8,016 nucleotides of DNA. It comes from DASWHK01 sp036398215. Its GTDB lineage: Bacteria; Acidobacteriota; UBA890. Location of the stretch: NCBI GenBank assembly GCA_036398215.1, contig DASWHK010000340.1, forward strand, positions 1 to 8,016, read 5' to 3'. The position numbers were made by a program, and so were the translations under genes. Below are positions 1-4,944 of the stretch, piece by piece. Within the stretch, counting starts at the first letter, position 1. Every line of letters begins with the position of its first letter. A model generated the notes under the pieces. It did no database searches. It worked only from the letters and a program-made list of their open reading frames with translations, and had not been told where the DNA came from.

Positions 1-815
1 TTGCGCACGTCCCGCAGGGCGGTGATCATCGAATCCGTGATGCCCCGCGAGAAGCGCTGGAGGTTCTCCCTGGCCGCGGCCCGCTGCTCGCCCTCCAGCA
101 CGAAGGGTGCCGCGCCCGCCCTGGATCCGGCCGTCTCTGCCGCCGAGACGTCCGCCAGGTCCTGCAATCCCTTCGCCTTGAGCGCCGCCTGCGAGGTGCG
201 GCGGAACTCCCGGCCGGCGTCCCCGCCGAACGGTCCCGACGGCGTGGCAAACTCGGCGTCGATCTCGCCGGCCGCCTCCAGCGGGCTCAGGTGCTCGAAG
301 GTCGACGGGATCGGCTTGCCGGCCTGGCGGATGGTCTCGATGACCTTCCGGCGGCCGCCTTCGTCCAGGCCCAGCAGCTCCCCCATCGTCACGCCGCCGT
401 ACTGCTTCACGTCCTGGGCGAAGGACCGGGGCGGGGCGGTGGCCCGGGCGGACTGAAGCTCCTGCATGAACAGGTCGTCCCGTTGCTGCCCGGGTCGAGG
501 CAACCGCGGGGCCGTGAACCGGCCGTCGCCAACCGGCTTGTTCGCGTTGGGATCCGGGCCGAACGTGCCGCCCTCGGCCGCCACCCTCGCGCCGATCGTC
601 TCGAGCGCCATCTCGGGATTCTGGACCGCCCCGAGGATCCCGCCCGATCGTGACGCGCCCCGCGCCTGCGCCTCCTTGGCGCGCTCGCTTCCCACCAACC
701 GCTGCTCGGAGGCCAGGCGCCGCTCCTCCTGCTGGGCGTAGAAGTTCATCCGCAGCATCGTCTCGTACCACTGCGAGAGCCCCTGTAGCGCTGCCACCAG
801 GTTGCGCTTGGCCAT
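1..815 (-). CDS. Uncharacterised Gln/Arg/Ala-rich protein, 3' end beyond window (possibly phage-like)
   Basis: The frame is open for 271 codons from an ATG at 815 down to the left edge with no stop, so only the N-terminal part is visible. The start is supported by AAGGAG about 8 nt upstream. The product begins MAKRNLVAALQGLSQWYETM, followed by a strongly helical charged stretch rich in Gln, Glu and Arg (about residues 25-55), then Gly/Pro-rich linkers, a GGVTMGELLGLDEGGRRK segment near residue 150, and further helical Ala/Arg/Glu-rich sequence. There is no signal peptide or membrane segment and I recognise no domain. The soluble, low-complexity helical character resembles uncharacterised virion-associated or internal proteins of tailed phages, but that is only an impression. 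The next gene in the same direction ends 55 bp upstream, so the two could be cotranscribed. The opposite strand is also open here, but those frames lack a comparable ribosome binding site and give Arg/Pro-rich shadow-like products. Confidence 0.7.
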   Translation of the reverse strand, partial: MAKRNLVAALQGLSQWYETMLRMNFYAQQEERRLASEQRLVGSERAKEAQARGASRSGGILGAVQNPEMALETIGARVAAEGGTFGPDPNANKPVGDGRFTAPRLPRPGQQRDDLFMQELQSARATAPPRSFAQDVKQYGGVTMGELLGLDEGGRRKVIETIRQAGKPIPSTFEHLSPLEAAGEIDAEFATPSGPFGGDAGREFRRTSQAALKAKGLQDLADVSAAETAGSRAGAAPFVLEGEQRAAARENLQRFSRGITDSMITALRDVR

Positions 816-870
816 CGTTCTACTCCTTACCCCAGCGCCTCGTTGGAGAGAAGGCCCGACCGCTGAGGCA

Positions 871-1353
871 TCAGACCGGCTCCTTGGTTTCCGGCCGACC
901 GGCCGGGTCGATCGGCTCCGAGTGGATGATGCGCTCGTTGACGAAGAAGACGGTCTCTTCCTTGCTCAGCACAACCGCTGCGCGGAGGACCCCTCGTTCA
1001 TCGAGCAGCGAGAAGTCGAGGCCGTCGGCGACGAACACGTTGTTGGTTTCGAGGTTCTCGGTGACTTCGAGAATCGCGCGTAGTGTCGCGTTGCGATCGA
1101 ACAGCGCGAGCGCCGGCCCGGACGCTGTAAGGCCAACGACGGCGCGACAGTGGCCGGCATCGTCGAAGACGGCGAGCCCCAGGTCCTCGGCGTCGGTAAC
1201 CTCCGACGCGAGCACGACCCGCCGCCGGCCCTGCGCGTCGGAGACAACCAGGCCTGAGACCTCGAGCCGCCCCGTGGCCAAGAACCGGAGGAGAGCACCA
1301 AGCCTACGGCGAATCGCCCGGAGGTCGCCGAGGAACTGCCGGGGCGTGCGCAT
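871..1353 (-). CDS. Small cytoplasmic-looking protein with four degenerate D-x-x-G-x-x-R-A repeats
   Basis: This encodes 160 residues of unknown function. I prefer the ATG at 1353, preceded by GGAGG 11 nt upstream, over an in-frame GTG 14 codons further out (1395), which would only add an Arg-rich tail. Residues 1-30 are basic and amphipathic, with no clear signal peptide or membrane span. The body carries four loosely spaced repeats of a hydrophobic strand, a turn and a basic strand: GLVVSDAQGRRRVVL (about 34-48), GLAVFDDAGHCRAVV (59-73), ALALFDRNATLRAIL (81-95) and DFSLLDERGVLRAAV (113-127). The C-terminal tail is Pro/Glu-rich. The same repeat idea, more regular, occurs in the divergently transcribed neighbour starting at 1642, so the two probably share a fold and perhaps an origin. 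Such D-x-x-G repeat proteins are commonly left as hypothetical proteins in annotation. I infer a beta-rich repeat fold and claim no function. Confidence 0.75.
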   Translation of the reverse strand: MRTPRQFLGDLRAIRRRLGALLRFLATGRLEVSGLVVSDAQGRRRVVLASEVTDAEDLGLAVFDDAGHCRAVVGLTASGPALALFDRNATLRAILEVTENLETNNVFVADGLDFSLLDERGVLRAAVVLSKEETVFFVNERIIHSEPIDPAGRPETKEPV

Positions 1354-1439
1354 GATCAGCTCGCCCTCCGGAGCTCGGCGGCGGCGATGAGCCACGCCGT
1401 GAGGTGTTCAGCGTCGGCAGCTTCAGGGCTGCCATTTCT

Positions 1440-1464
1440 CAAACCCTTGCTGGCAAAGGGTTTG
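1440..1464. repeat. Perfect 9-bp inverted repeat with 7-nt centre
   Basis: Arms CAAACCCTT (1440-1448) and AAGGGTTTG (1456-1464) flank GCTGGCA. The element lies in the divergent spacer, 87 bp upstream of the leftward 160-aa gene and 177 bp upstream of the rightward 225-aa gene. It is AT-richer than its surroundings and has no T-run on either side, so it is not a typical intrinsic terminator. An operator, a recombination-type site or a decayed element are all possible. Confidence 0.6.
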
Positions 1465-1505
1465 CGCCGAATACCAGCGACGCTACCGGCGCCTGGCGAG
1501 GGCCG

Positions 1506-1527
1506 ATTCACTTAGATTTCACTTAGG
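1506..1527. promoter_or_regulatory. 11-bp-period tandem repeat, candidate PhoB/OmpR-family binding box
   Basis: Two adjacent 11-bp units share TTCACTTAG (1507-1515 and 1518-1526): a 7-bp TTCACTT, a 4-bp spacer, TTCACTT, then AGGT. This architecture (7-bp direct repeats with a 4-bp spacer, one helical turn apart) is the known layout of Pho boxes and of OmpR-family winged-helix targets; TTCAC cores are known for the Streptomyces PhoP box. It sits 115 bp upstream of the rightward 225-aa gene and could also act on the leftward gene. Binding by any regulator is inference. Confidence 0.4.
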
Positions 1528-1641
1528 TTACCCCCTATCCCGGCGTTCTGAAGCGCCCGTCCCTGGCCCGCCCGCGCCGCGCGTGGTACGAAACGGCGAA
1601 GCCCCAACGCACGTCGGGCGCAGTCATGGGAGGATGACACG

Positions 1642-2319
1642 ATGGACCTTGAGCGGCGCATGGAACGGCTGGAGCGGGAGAACCGGTGGCTGAAGCTGGC
1701 CGGGATCACAGTGCTCGGGGCGCTGGCAGCGGTCGTTCTGGTGGCCGCCGTGATACCCCAGGAGACTCCAGAGCGGGTTGACGCCCGAGGATTCCGGGTC
1801 GTCGACGCGAACGGCACCGTCCGCGTCACGATGGGCGCTGAGAGCATCGTCTACGCCGACGAGAATGGCAAGGCCCGCGCCTGGATGTACGCTGACAGCA
1901 TCGGCTATGCCGACCAGAATGGCAACACCCGCGCATGGATGCGCGCAGAGGGAATAACGTACCTCGACGAGAACGGTACGCATCGTGCCACGATGGCCAC
2001 TGACGGGATGGGGTATTTCGACGAAAATGGTGCGCCGCGCGTTGTGATGAGAGCCAGCGCGATCGCTTACTACGACGAAGACGGCACCGTACGCGCCGGG
2101 ATGGGGGCCGACGCCATCGGCTATTTCGACGGAAACGGTACGGGACGCGCCGAGATGAGCGCCGGCGGGGTCGCTTACTACGACGAGAATGGAAACACCC
2201 GCGCCCGGCTCGGCGCCGCTGATCTAATCACGCCGTCAACGAACGCCGAGACCCACTACCCTGCCGCCGTGGTCCTCTACGACACCGACGGCAACGTGAT
2301 CTGGCAGGCGCTGCGCTGA
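1642..2319 (+). CDS. Membrane-anchored protein with eight 18-residue Y-x-D-E-N-G-type repeats
   Basis: This encodes 225 residues; ATG at 1642 with GGAGG 8 nt upstream. Residues 1-17 (MDLERRMERLERENRWL) form a short charged coiled-coil-like helix, followed by one hydrophobic span (about 18-39). The anchor therefore looks N-terminal, with the bulk outside the cytoplasm. From residue 46 the chain consists of tandem 18-residue units, and from residue 64 seven of them begin at Met or equivalent with consensus M-x-A-x-x-I-x-Y-x-D-E-N-G-x-x-R-A-x (64-189, nucleotides 1831-2208). The first unit (46-63) is degenerate. A cap (190-225) ends in another strand-turn-strand, LYDTDGNVIWQAL. An 18-residue period with a fixed Asp-Asn-Gly turn suggests a beta-solenoid or stacked beta-hairpins, and the acidic turns could bind Ca2+; both are inferences. 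The family is familiar as a hypothetical protein with no known function. The leftward 160-aa neighbour carries divergent copies of the same motif. Confidence 0.85.
   Translation: MDLERRMERLERENRWLKLAGITVLGALAAVVLVAAVIPQETPERVDARGFRVVDANGTVRVTMGAESIVYADENGKARAWMYADSIGYADQNGNTRAWMRAEGITYLDENGTHRATMATDGMGYFDENGAPRVVMRASAIAYYDEDGTVRAGMGADAIGYFDGNGTGRAEMSAGGVAYYDENGNTRARLGAADLITPSTNAETHYPAAVVLYDTDGNVIWQALR
1777..2208 (+). repeat. Eight in-frame 54-bp tandem units encoding 18-residue repeats
   Basis: Units begin at 1777, 1831, 1885, 1939, 1993, 2047, 2101 and 2155 without any insertion or deletion. Identity is higher in protein than in DNA: codons around the Asp-Glu-Asn-Gly turn vary (for example gacgagaatgg, gacgaaaatgg and gacgagaacgg), so the copies are old and kept by selection rather than freshly amplified. 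Confidence 0.85.
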
Positions 2320-2583
2320 ACCGCGGGCGTCCACCCCGCAGGCCGCGCCGTTGCTGTAGAATCACTCGTGGGGGCGCCTCACTCTCCGCGCTGAAAGACG
2401 AGGCTTACCTGTCTCCAGCCACCCCTCGTGGGTGGCACCCGGCCCGCGGGCGGGTAGGGGGGCTGACGTGAGCGCCCTCGCTTCTTGCGGGCGGCCCACA
2501 AGCTCCAATGAAGGTGGTTCCGGCGCCTGTCGACAGAAGCGCCGGGCCGTCGCCAGCCCGGCGCCCCTGGAGCCCGGCGCCCT
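2320..2583. other. Convergent intergenic spacer with several hairpins
   Basis: No convincing gene is present in these 264 bp between two converging genes. Structures seen are a hairpin CCACCC/GGGTGG (2419-2424 and 2430-2435), a GC-rich ACCCG/CGGGT hairpin directly after it (2437-2455), the palindrome CTGTCGACAG (2527-2536), and a terminator-like stem at 2539-2564. A lone -10-like TAGAAT (2357-2362) has no matching -35. The octamer CTCGTGGG occurs twice (2365-2372 and 2425-2432). Confidence 0.5.
2539..2564 (-). terminator. GC-rich hairpin, probable terminator of the leftward 184-aa gene
   Basis: GCGCCGGGC (2539-2547) and GCCCGGCGC (2556-2564) form a perfect 9-bp stem with an 8-nt loop, 20 bp beyond the stop codon of the leftward gene. 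Reading leftwards, the stem is followed by TTCTGT, a poor T-tract, so termination is plausible but not certain. The right arm belongs to a 12-bp direct repeat, AGCCCGGCGCCC (2555-2566 and 2571-2582), so a second, alternative pairing partner exists. Confidence 0.45.
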
Positions 2584-3138
2584 TCAGTTGCCAGAGATCG
2601 GCCAGGTTCGGAACTTCTCGAAGGCGGTCTGCGATTCCGCCAGCACCGCTTCCCAGTCCGTCCGCAACGGCTCGGCGCCGAACTCCTCGATAGCGCAGCG
2701 GATGATTTCCTCGACCGAAACCCGCCCGCTCGGAAGGTGCGCCTTCCGCATGAAGTCAGCCAACGGCCCGCCGTAGCCCTGCACGTGCAGATGGGGCCGA
2801 CCACTCCATGTGCCGGGGTGCCAGTGGTAGGCGATGATCTCGGCTCCCGTCGAGTCGTGCAAGGCGTAGTCGTACCTGGCGGTCTCGACCTTCCACCGCT
2901 GCCAGCGTGAGAGCGTCGCGCGTTTGACGAAGGTGTACTGCTGCGCGATCAACAGAGAAATGCCGACGCCGCCACGCAGGCGAGCAGGCTCGAACCCCCC
3001 AAGGGTCAGGGCGTAGGGACCGGGCCGGGAGTCGTCGTAGGCGGTCGCCTTCAGGACTTCGCGGGAGACACAGCTAACGGTACGCTGGAGAACTTCGAGG
3101 TACCTGTGCAGCGCGTCGGCCGGGCTCTTACCGGGCAA
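2584..3138 (-). CDS. TumE/DUF6516-like protein, candidate toxin of a two-gene toxin-antitoxin-type operon
   Basis: This encodes 184 residues. The only early start is TTG at 3138, which overlaps the end of the upstream 67-aa gene by 11 nt and has no Shine-Dalgarno sequence, so translation is probably coupled. The central part (about 82-120) reads as a beta-hairpin, ARYDYALHDSTGAEIIAYHW, followed by His-Pro and a PHLHV motif. The spacing recalls the DUF6516/TumE family, in which a strand-turn-strand leads to an R-Y-D-N segment and a P-H-H-K-H motif. Downstream, LPSGRVSVEEIIRCAIEEFG (136-155) and an Asp-Trp-containing helix complete the visible C-terminal part. The protein is longer than typical TumE proteins, with an extra 80 or so N-terminal residues I cannot assign. 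Gene order (small protein first, larger second, overlapping) and an upstream dyad fit a toxin-antitoxin operon. The homology call is by eye and uncertain; an uncharacterised accessory protein pair is the alternative. Confidence 0.6.
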   Translation of the reverse strand: MPGKSPADALHRYLEVLQRTVSCVSREVLKATAYDDSRPGPYALTLGGFEPARLRGGVGISLLIAQQYTFVKRATLSRWQRWKVETARYDYALHDSTGAEIIAYHWHPGTWSGRPHLHVQGYGGPLADFMRKAHLPSGRVSVEEIIRCAIEEFGAEPLRTDWEAVLAESQTAFEKFRTWPISGN

Positions 3139-3331
3139 AGGGAAGCAACATCAGCAGCCGGAACAGCTTCGGTTTCGTGCTGCAATCCACGCCGTCGTAC
3201 TCGCCGGCATCGTACCGGCGCACGAACTCTTCCCCGCTGATCCCGAGCCACTCGCGGGCCTTCCGGTCGAACAGCTCGCGGCCGTCTGCGCGAGAGAGAA
3301 TCTCGTAGCCGGGCGCTGCGGCAGTGGACAT
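3128..3331 (-). CDS. Small 67-aa protein, candidate antitoxin partner
   Basis: ATG at 3331 is preceded by GAGGGA about 8 nt upstream, and the gene ends with TAA at 3130-3128, overlapping the next gene by 11 nt. The 67-residue product is soluble and mixed in charge. Its central segment, REWLGISGEEFVRRYDAGEY (about 26-45), is a helix-turn-helix-like pattern of a type often found in short proteins encoded beside small accessory modules, where a helix ending W/L-G-x-S is followed by E-E-F-x-R-R-x-x-A-G-E. It ends in a hydrophobic Leu/Met-rich tail (LFRLLMLLPFAR). No DNA-binding domain can be named with confidence. Its place upstream of and overlapping the TumE-like gene, and the dyad further upstream, suggest an antitoxin or accessory role; this is inference from context. 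Confidence 0.6.
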   Translation of the reverse strand: MSTAAAPGYEILSRADGRELFDRKAREWLGISGEEFVRRYDAGEYDGVDCSTKPKLFRLLMLLPFAR

Positions 3332-3376
3332 GTCGGGGGTCCCTCAGCGTTGGGGGCGCGGCGACGCTCATTACGT

Positions 3377-3625
3377 CTACCATGATCGTAGCGCCTCTGC
3401 TACCCGTGGCGCACGGGTCCTGCGTCGATCCCCCGTGGCGCAACCGTGCACGGATCGCTGCGCGCCCGCCAGCAGCGCCCGCCGCGCCCGTCGCCAGTCC
3501 ACGCCGGCGGCATCACACCAGAAGCGGAACCAGGGGCCGGCTTCCTCGACCCACGGACGCCGTGGCAGGAGCCGGCGTGCGATGGTCGGGACGCCCTGTT
3601 CCGACGCTGGCGCGCCCTGTCCCGT
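3377..3625 (-). pseudogene. Start-less open frame, probable remnant of a small phage-type gene
   Basis: Directly after the TAG of the DUF1554-like gene, the same frame stays open for 82 codons to a TAG at 3379-3377 but has no early ATG, GTG or TTG. Its middle reads PWVEEAGPWFRFWCDAAGVD followed by WRRARRALL. The pattern (Trp, acidic, aromatic strand, W/V-C-D-x-A-G-x-D, then a basic R-R-x-L-L helix) is reminiscent of short uncharacterised proteins common in phage and prophage regions. A missing start, a 5' end cut by the neighbour's stop and an Arg-rich tail argue for decay. It could instead be a chance open frame in GC-rich DNA. No other gene is seen in the 294-bp gap 3332-3625, whose left part holds the operator-like repeats. 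Confidence 0.3.
3402..3442. promoter_or_regulatory. Operator-like dyad plus direct repeat upstream of the leftward two-gene operon
   Basis: A perfect 7-bp dyad, ACCCGTG-GCG-CACGGGT, spans 3402-3418. The 11-bp string CCCGTGGCGCA inside it (3403-3413) recurs at 3432-3442, 29 bp away. The sites lie 71-111 bp upstream of the ATG at 3331. Repeated operators of this kind are common upstream of autoregulated toxin-antitoxin operons; no clear -35/-10 pair is visible. Confidence 0.4.
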
Positions 3626-4303
3626 CTACTGGGCGGCGAAGCAGTAGAAGAGCCCGTTGCCGCCCGTTCCCACCAGGTCCTGCTGGCTGCAGCCGCGCGA
3701 CGCGTGTGCGGTGTTCCAGGGGCTGCCCGGGGTGCCAAAGGTGAAGCGGTCGTGGTGGCCCACCATGGCGCTGCCCTCGCCGCTGCTCGTCCAGTTGCCG
3801 CAGGTGCGGTCCTCCCCGGGCGGGAACGCCGTGCCGTCGAGCCCCGACCCGGTGAGGATGTCGTGCATGCTCGACGAATCGCCCATGGCGCCGGAATTCA
3901 CCCGTTCGCCCCGCTCGTTCAGCGCGTGCTCGTAACGGATGTTCGCGTTGTTGTAGTGCAGGTCGTCGACGTTCGCGGCGATGCGGAGCCCCTCGGCGTT
4001 CGCCCACGGGCCATCGCCGATCCGGTCTCTGGCGTTGACGGCCGGCCGGCCGCCGGCCGCCTGCGTGCTCAGATACGCTCGCCAGGCGCGGCCGCCGGCG
4101 CCCACCGCTTCGGCGAGCGACTGACAGTGGGCATCCGCCCCCTCAAGGCCGCCGAGATCGGCGCCGTTTCCCGGCCCGACGCTGGTGATGAAGAAGCCCA
4201 TCGGTTCCTGCTCCTGATTCTGCTGGGCCAGGACCTGGACCGACGCTGCCACGATCAACAATCCGAACACCGCTGCGAGCATCGCGTTTCGCGTGTAGCC
4301 CAT
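3626..4303 (-). CDS. Secreted DUF1554-like (C-type-lectin/endostatin-like fold) protein
   Basis: This encodes 225 residues from ATG at 4303, chosen because GGGAGG lies 7 nt upstream and a signal peptide follows at once: MGYTRNAM, then a hydrophobic core (about 9-25) with likely cleavage after VLA (24-26). Longer starts would bury this signal. The mature part opens MGFFITSVGPGNGADLGGLE (35-54), then G-A-D-A-H-C-Q and an A-W-R-A-Y-L-S segment (74-79). Further on are T-C-G-N-W-T-S-S (167-174), a G-C-S motif (204-206) and a terminal F-Y-C-F. This order matches DUF1554-type proteins: G-x-L-G-G-x-x-G-A-D-x-x-C, A-W-L-S, C-x-x-W-T-S, C-S, L-Y-C. Four cysteines (60, 168, 205, 221) fit two disulfides of an exported protein. 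Function is unknown; DUF1554 proteins are thought to be surface or secreted with a lectin-like fold. It is transcribed away from the symporter operon, so a role tied to that operon is not implied. Confidence 0.8.
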   Translation of the reverse strand: MGYTRNAMLAAVFGLLIVAASVQVLAQQNQEQEPMGFFITSVGPGNGADLGGLEGADAHCQSLAEAVGAGGRAWRAYLSTQAAGGRPAVNARDRIGDGPWANAEGLRIAANVDDLHYNNANIRYEHALNERGERVNSGAMGDSSSMHDILTGSGLDGTAFPPGEDRTCGNWTSSGEGSAMVGHHDRFTFGTPGSPWNTAHASRGCSQQDLVGTGGNGLFYCFAAQ

Positions 4304-4360
4304 TTTCTTGCCTCCCGTCGAGGACGGCGCCGCGTGCGAGCTCCCTCCCCGATCGGCATG

Positions 4361-4394
4361 TCGGGAAACCTCCACTTTCGTGCCCGTTTCCCGA
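4361..4394. repeat. 9-bp inverted repeat in the 5' region of the DUF1554-like gene
   Basis: Arms TCGGGAAAC (4361-4369) and GTTTCCCGA (4386-4394) are perfect complements around a 16-nt centre. They lie 58-91 bp upstream of the ATG at 4303, in the shared spacer with the divergent symporter operon. The element could be an operator half-site pair or a leader hairpin. I see no clear -35/-10 pair for the leftward gene. Confidence 0.5.
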
Positions 4395-4485
4395 GTCTTC
4401 TGCATCGAGGCTCGAACCTCGCACGTCGCTCAATGGGCCGCAAGGCCACAAAGGCCACCCGTGAATCGACGAATGCCGCCCAACG

Positions 4486-4515
4486 TTGACGCTGATGACC
4501 CCGGCTTGATCTAAT
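4486..4515 (+). promoter_or_regulatory. Sigma-70-type promoter of the symporter operon
   Basis: TTGACG (4486-4491) and TCTAAT (4510-4515), separated by 18 bp, each match the consensus hexamers at 5 of 6 positions. The predicted transcription start is near 4522. This rules out the in-frame TTG at 4522 as the start of the downstream gene and leaves a leader of about 36 nt to the GTG at 4558. Confidence 0.6.
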
Positions 4516-4557
4516 CCCGCCTTGCCGAAGACGGCGGGCGACGACGCGGAGACCGGT

Positions 4558-4815
4558 GTGAACGACAGGCGGCGCGACACTGCAGCATACTGGCGGGCCA
4601 ACCTGCGCCTCATGGCCAAGCTGCTGGCCGTCTGGTTCGCCAGCTCGTACGGGCTCGGGATCCTCCTGGTCGAGCCGCTGAATCGCTTCCATCTCGGCGG
4701 CTTTCCGCTCGGCTTCTGGTTCGCCCAGCAGGGATCGATCTACGTCTTCGTGGTCCTGATCCTGGTCTACGCCGTGCGCATGGACCAGCTCGACAAGAAG
4801 CATGGCGTCGACTGA
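4558..4815 (+). CDS. Sodium/substrate symporter small subunit (DUF4212 family)
   Basis: This encodes 85 residues from GTG at 4558, chosen because GGAG lies about 7 nt upstream and the product then begins M-N-D-R-R-R-D, the usual beginning of the family. The TTG 12 codons earlier coincides with the predicted transcription start. After AAYWRANLRLM come two membrane spans, KLLAVWFASSYGLGILLVEP and a second of about 20 residues starting at GSIYVFVVLI, joined by a loop with the family pattern N-x-x-x-L-G-G-F-P-L-G-F-W-F-A-Q-Q-G. The tail R-M-D-Q-L-D-K-K-H is cytoplasmic-looking. DUF4212 proteins are small membrane partners of a subfamily of sodium:solute symporters and are nearly always encoded directly before the large subunit, as here. 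Their exact role (assembly, stability or transport) is not settled. Length and motifs are normal. Confidence 0.93.
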   Translation: MNDRRRDTAAYWRANLRLMAKLLAVWFASSYGLGILLVEPLNRFHLGGFPLGFWFAQQGSIYVFVVLILVYAVRMDQLDKKHGVD

Positions 4816-4944
4816 GCTCCGGCGAGGAGCCGCGGCGGCTGCGGCGGCTTTCCGGGCCGGGGCTGGCGCCGCGGCCGCAGCGGTGGCGTCCAGGGCCGGG
4901 GCTGGCGCCGCCGCTCTGCAAGCGCCGCTCGGCGAGGCGCGCCG
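4816..4944 (+). repeat. GC-rich inter-subunit spacer with a 19-bp direct repeat
   Basis: GGGCCGGGGCTGGCGCCGC occurs at 4854-4872 and again at 4893-4911, 39 bp apart, with Ala-codon-like GCG/GGC runs and a GCGGCCGC palindrome between. A frame from ATG at 4802, inside the end of the small-subunit gene, crosses the spacer without a stop for 48 codons. It ends in a TGA overlapping the ATG of the large subunit (ATGA at 4945-4948). The would-be product is almost all Ala, Gly and Arg. It may be only a coupling or structural element, or a chance frame. Confidence 0.6.

Noticed and set aside
650..1390. 246-codon rightward frame
   Set aside because: It spans two leftward genes and their gap; the product is Ser/Arg/Pro-rich with no ribosome binding site.
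1777..2208. Tandem 54-bp units as a CRISPR array or noncoding satellite
   Set aside because: Units are contiguous without spacers, in frame, and conserved in protein more than in DNA, so they are coding repeats.
4406..4421. tRNA T-arm-like sequence (CGAGG, TTCGAG, CCTCG on the minus strand)
   Set aside because: The loop has 6 nt instead of 7 and no acceptor, D or anticodon arms can be built upstream.
3446..4489. 347-codon rightward frame across the DUF1554-like gene
   Set aside because: The opposite strand has a signal peptide, a ribosome binding site and family motifs; this frame has none.
4522..4557. TTG at 4522 as start of the DUF4212 gene
   Set aside because: It coincides with the predicted transcription start and lacks a ribosome binding site; GTG at 4558 has GGAG and gives the usual N-terminus.
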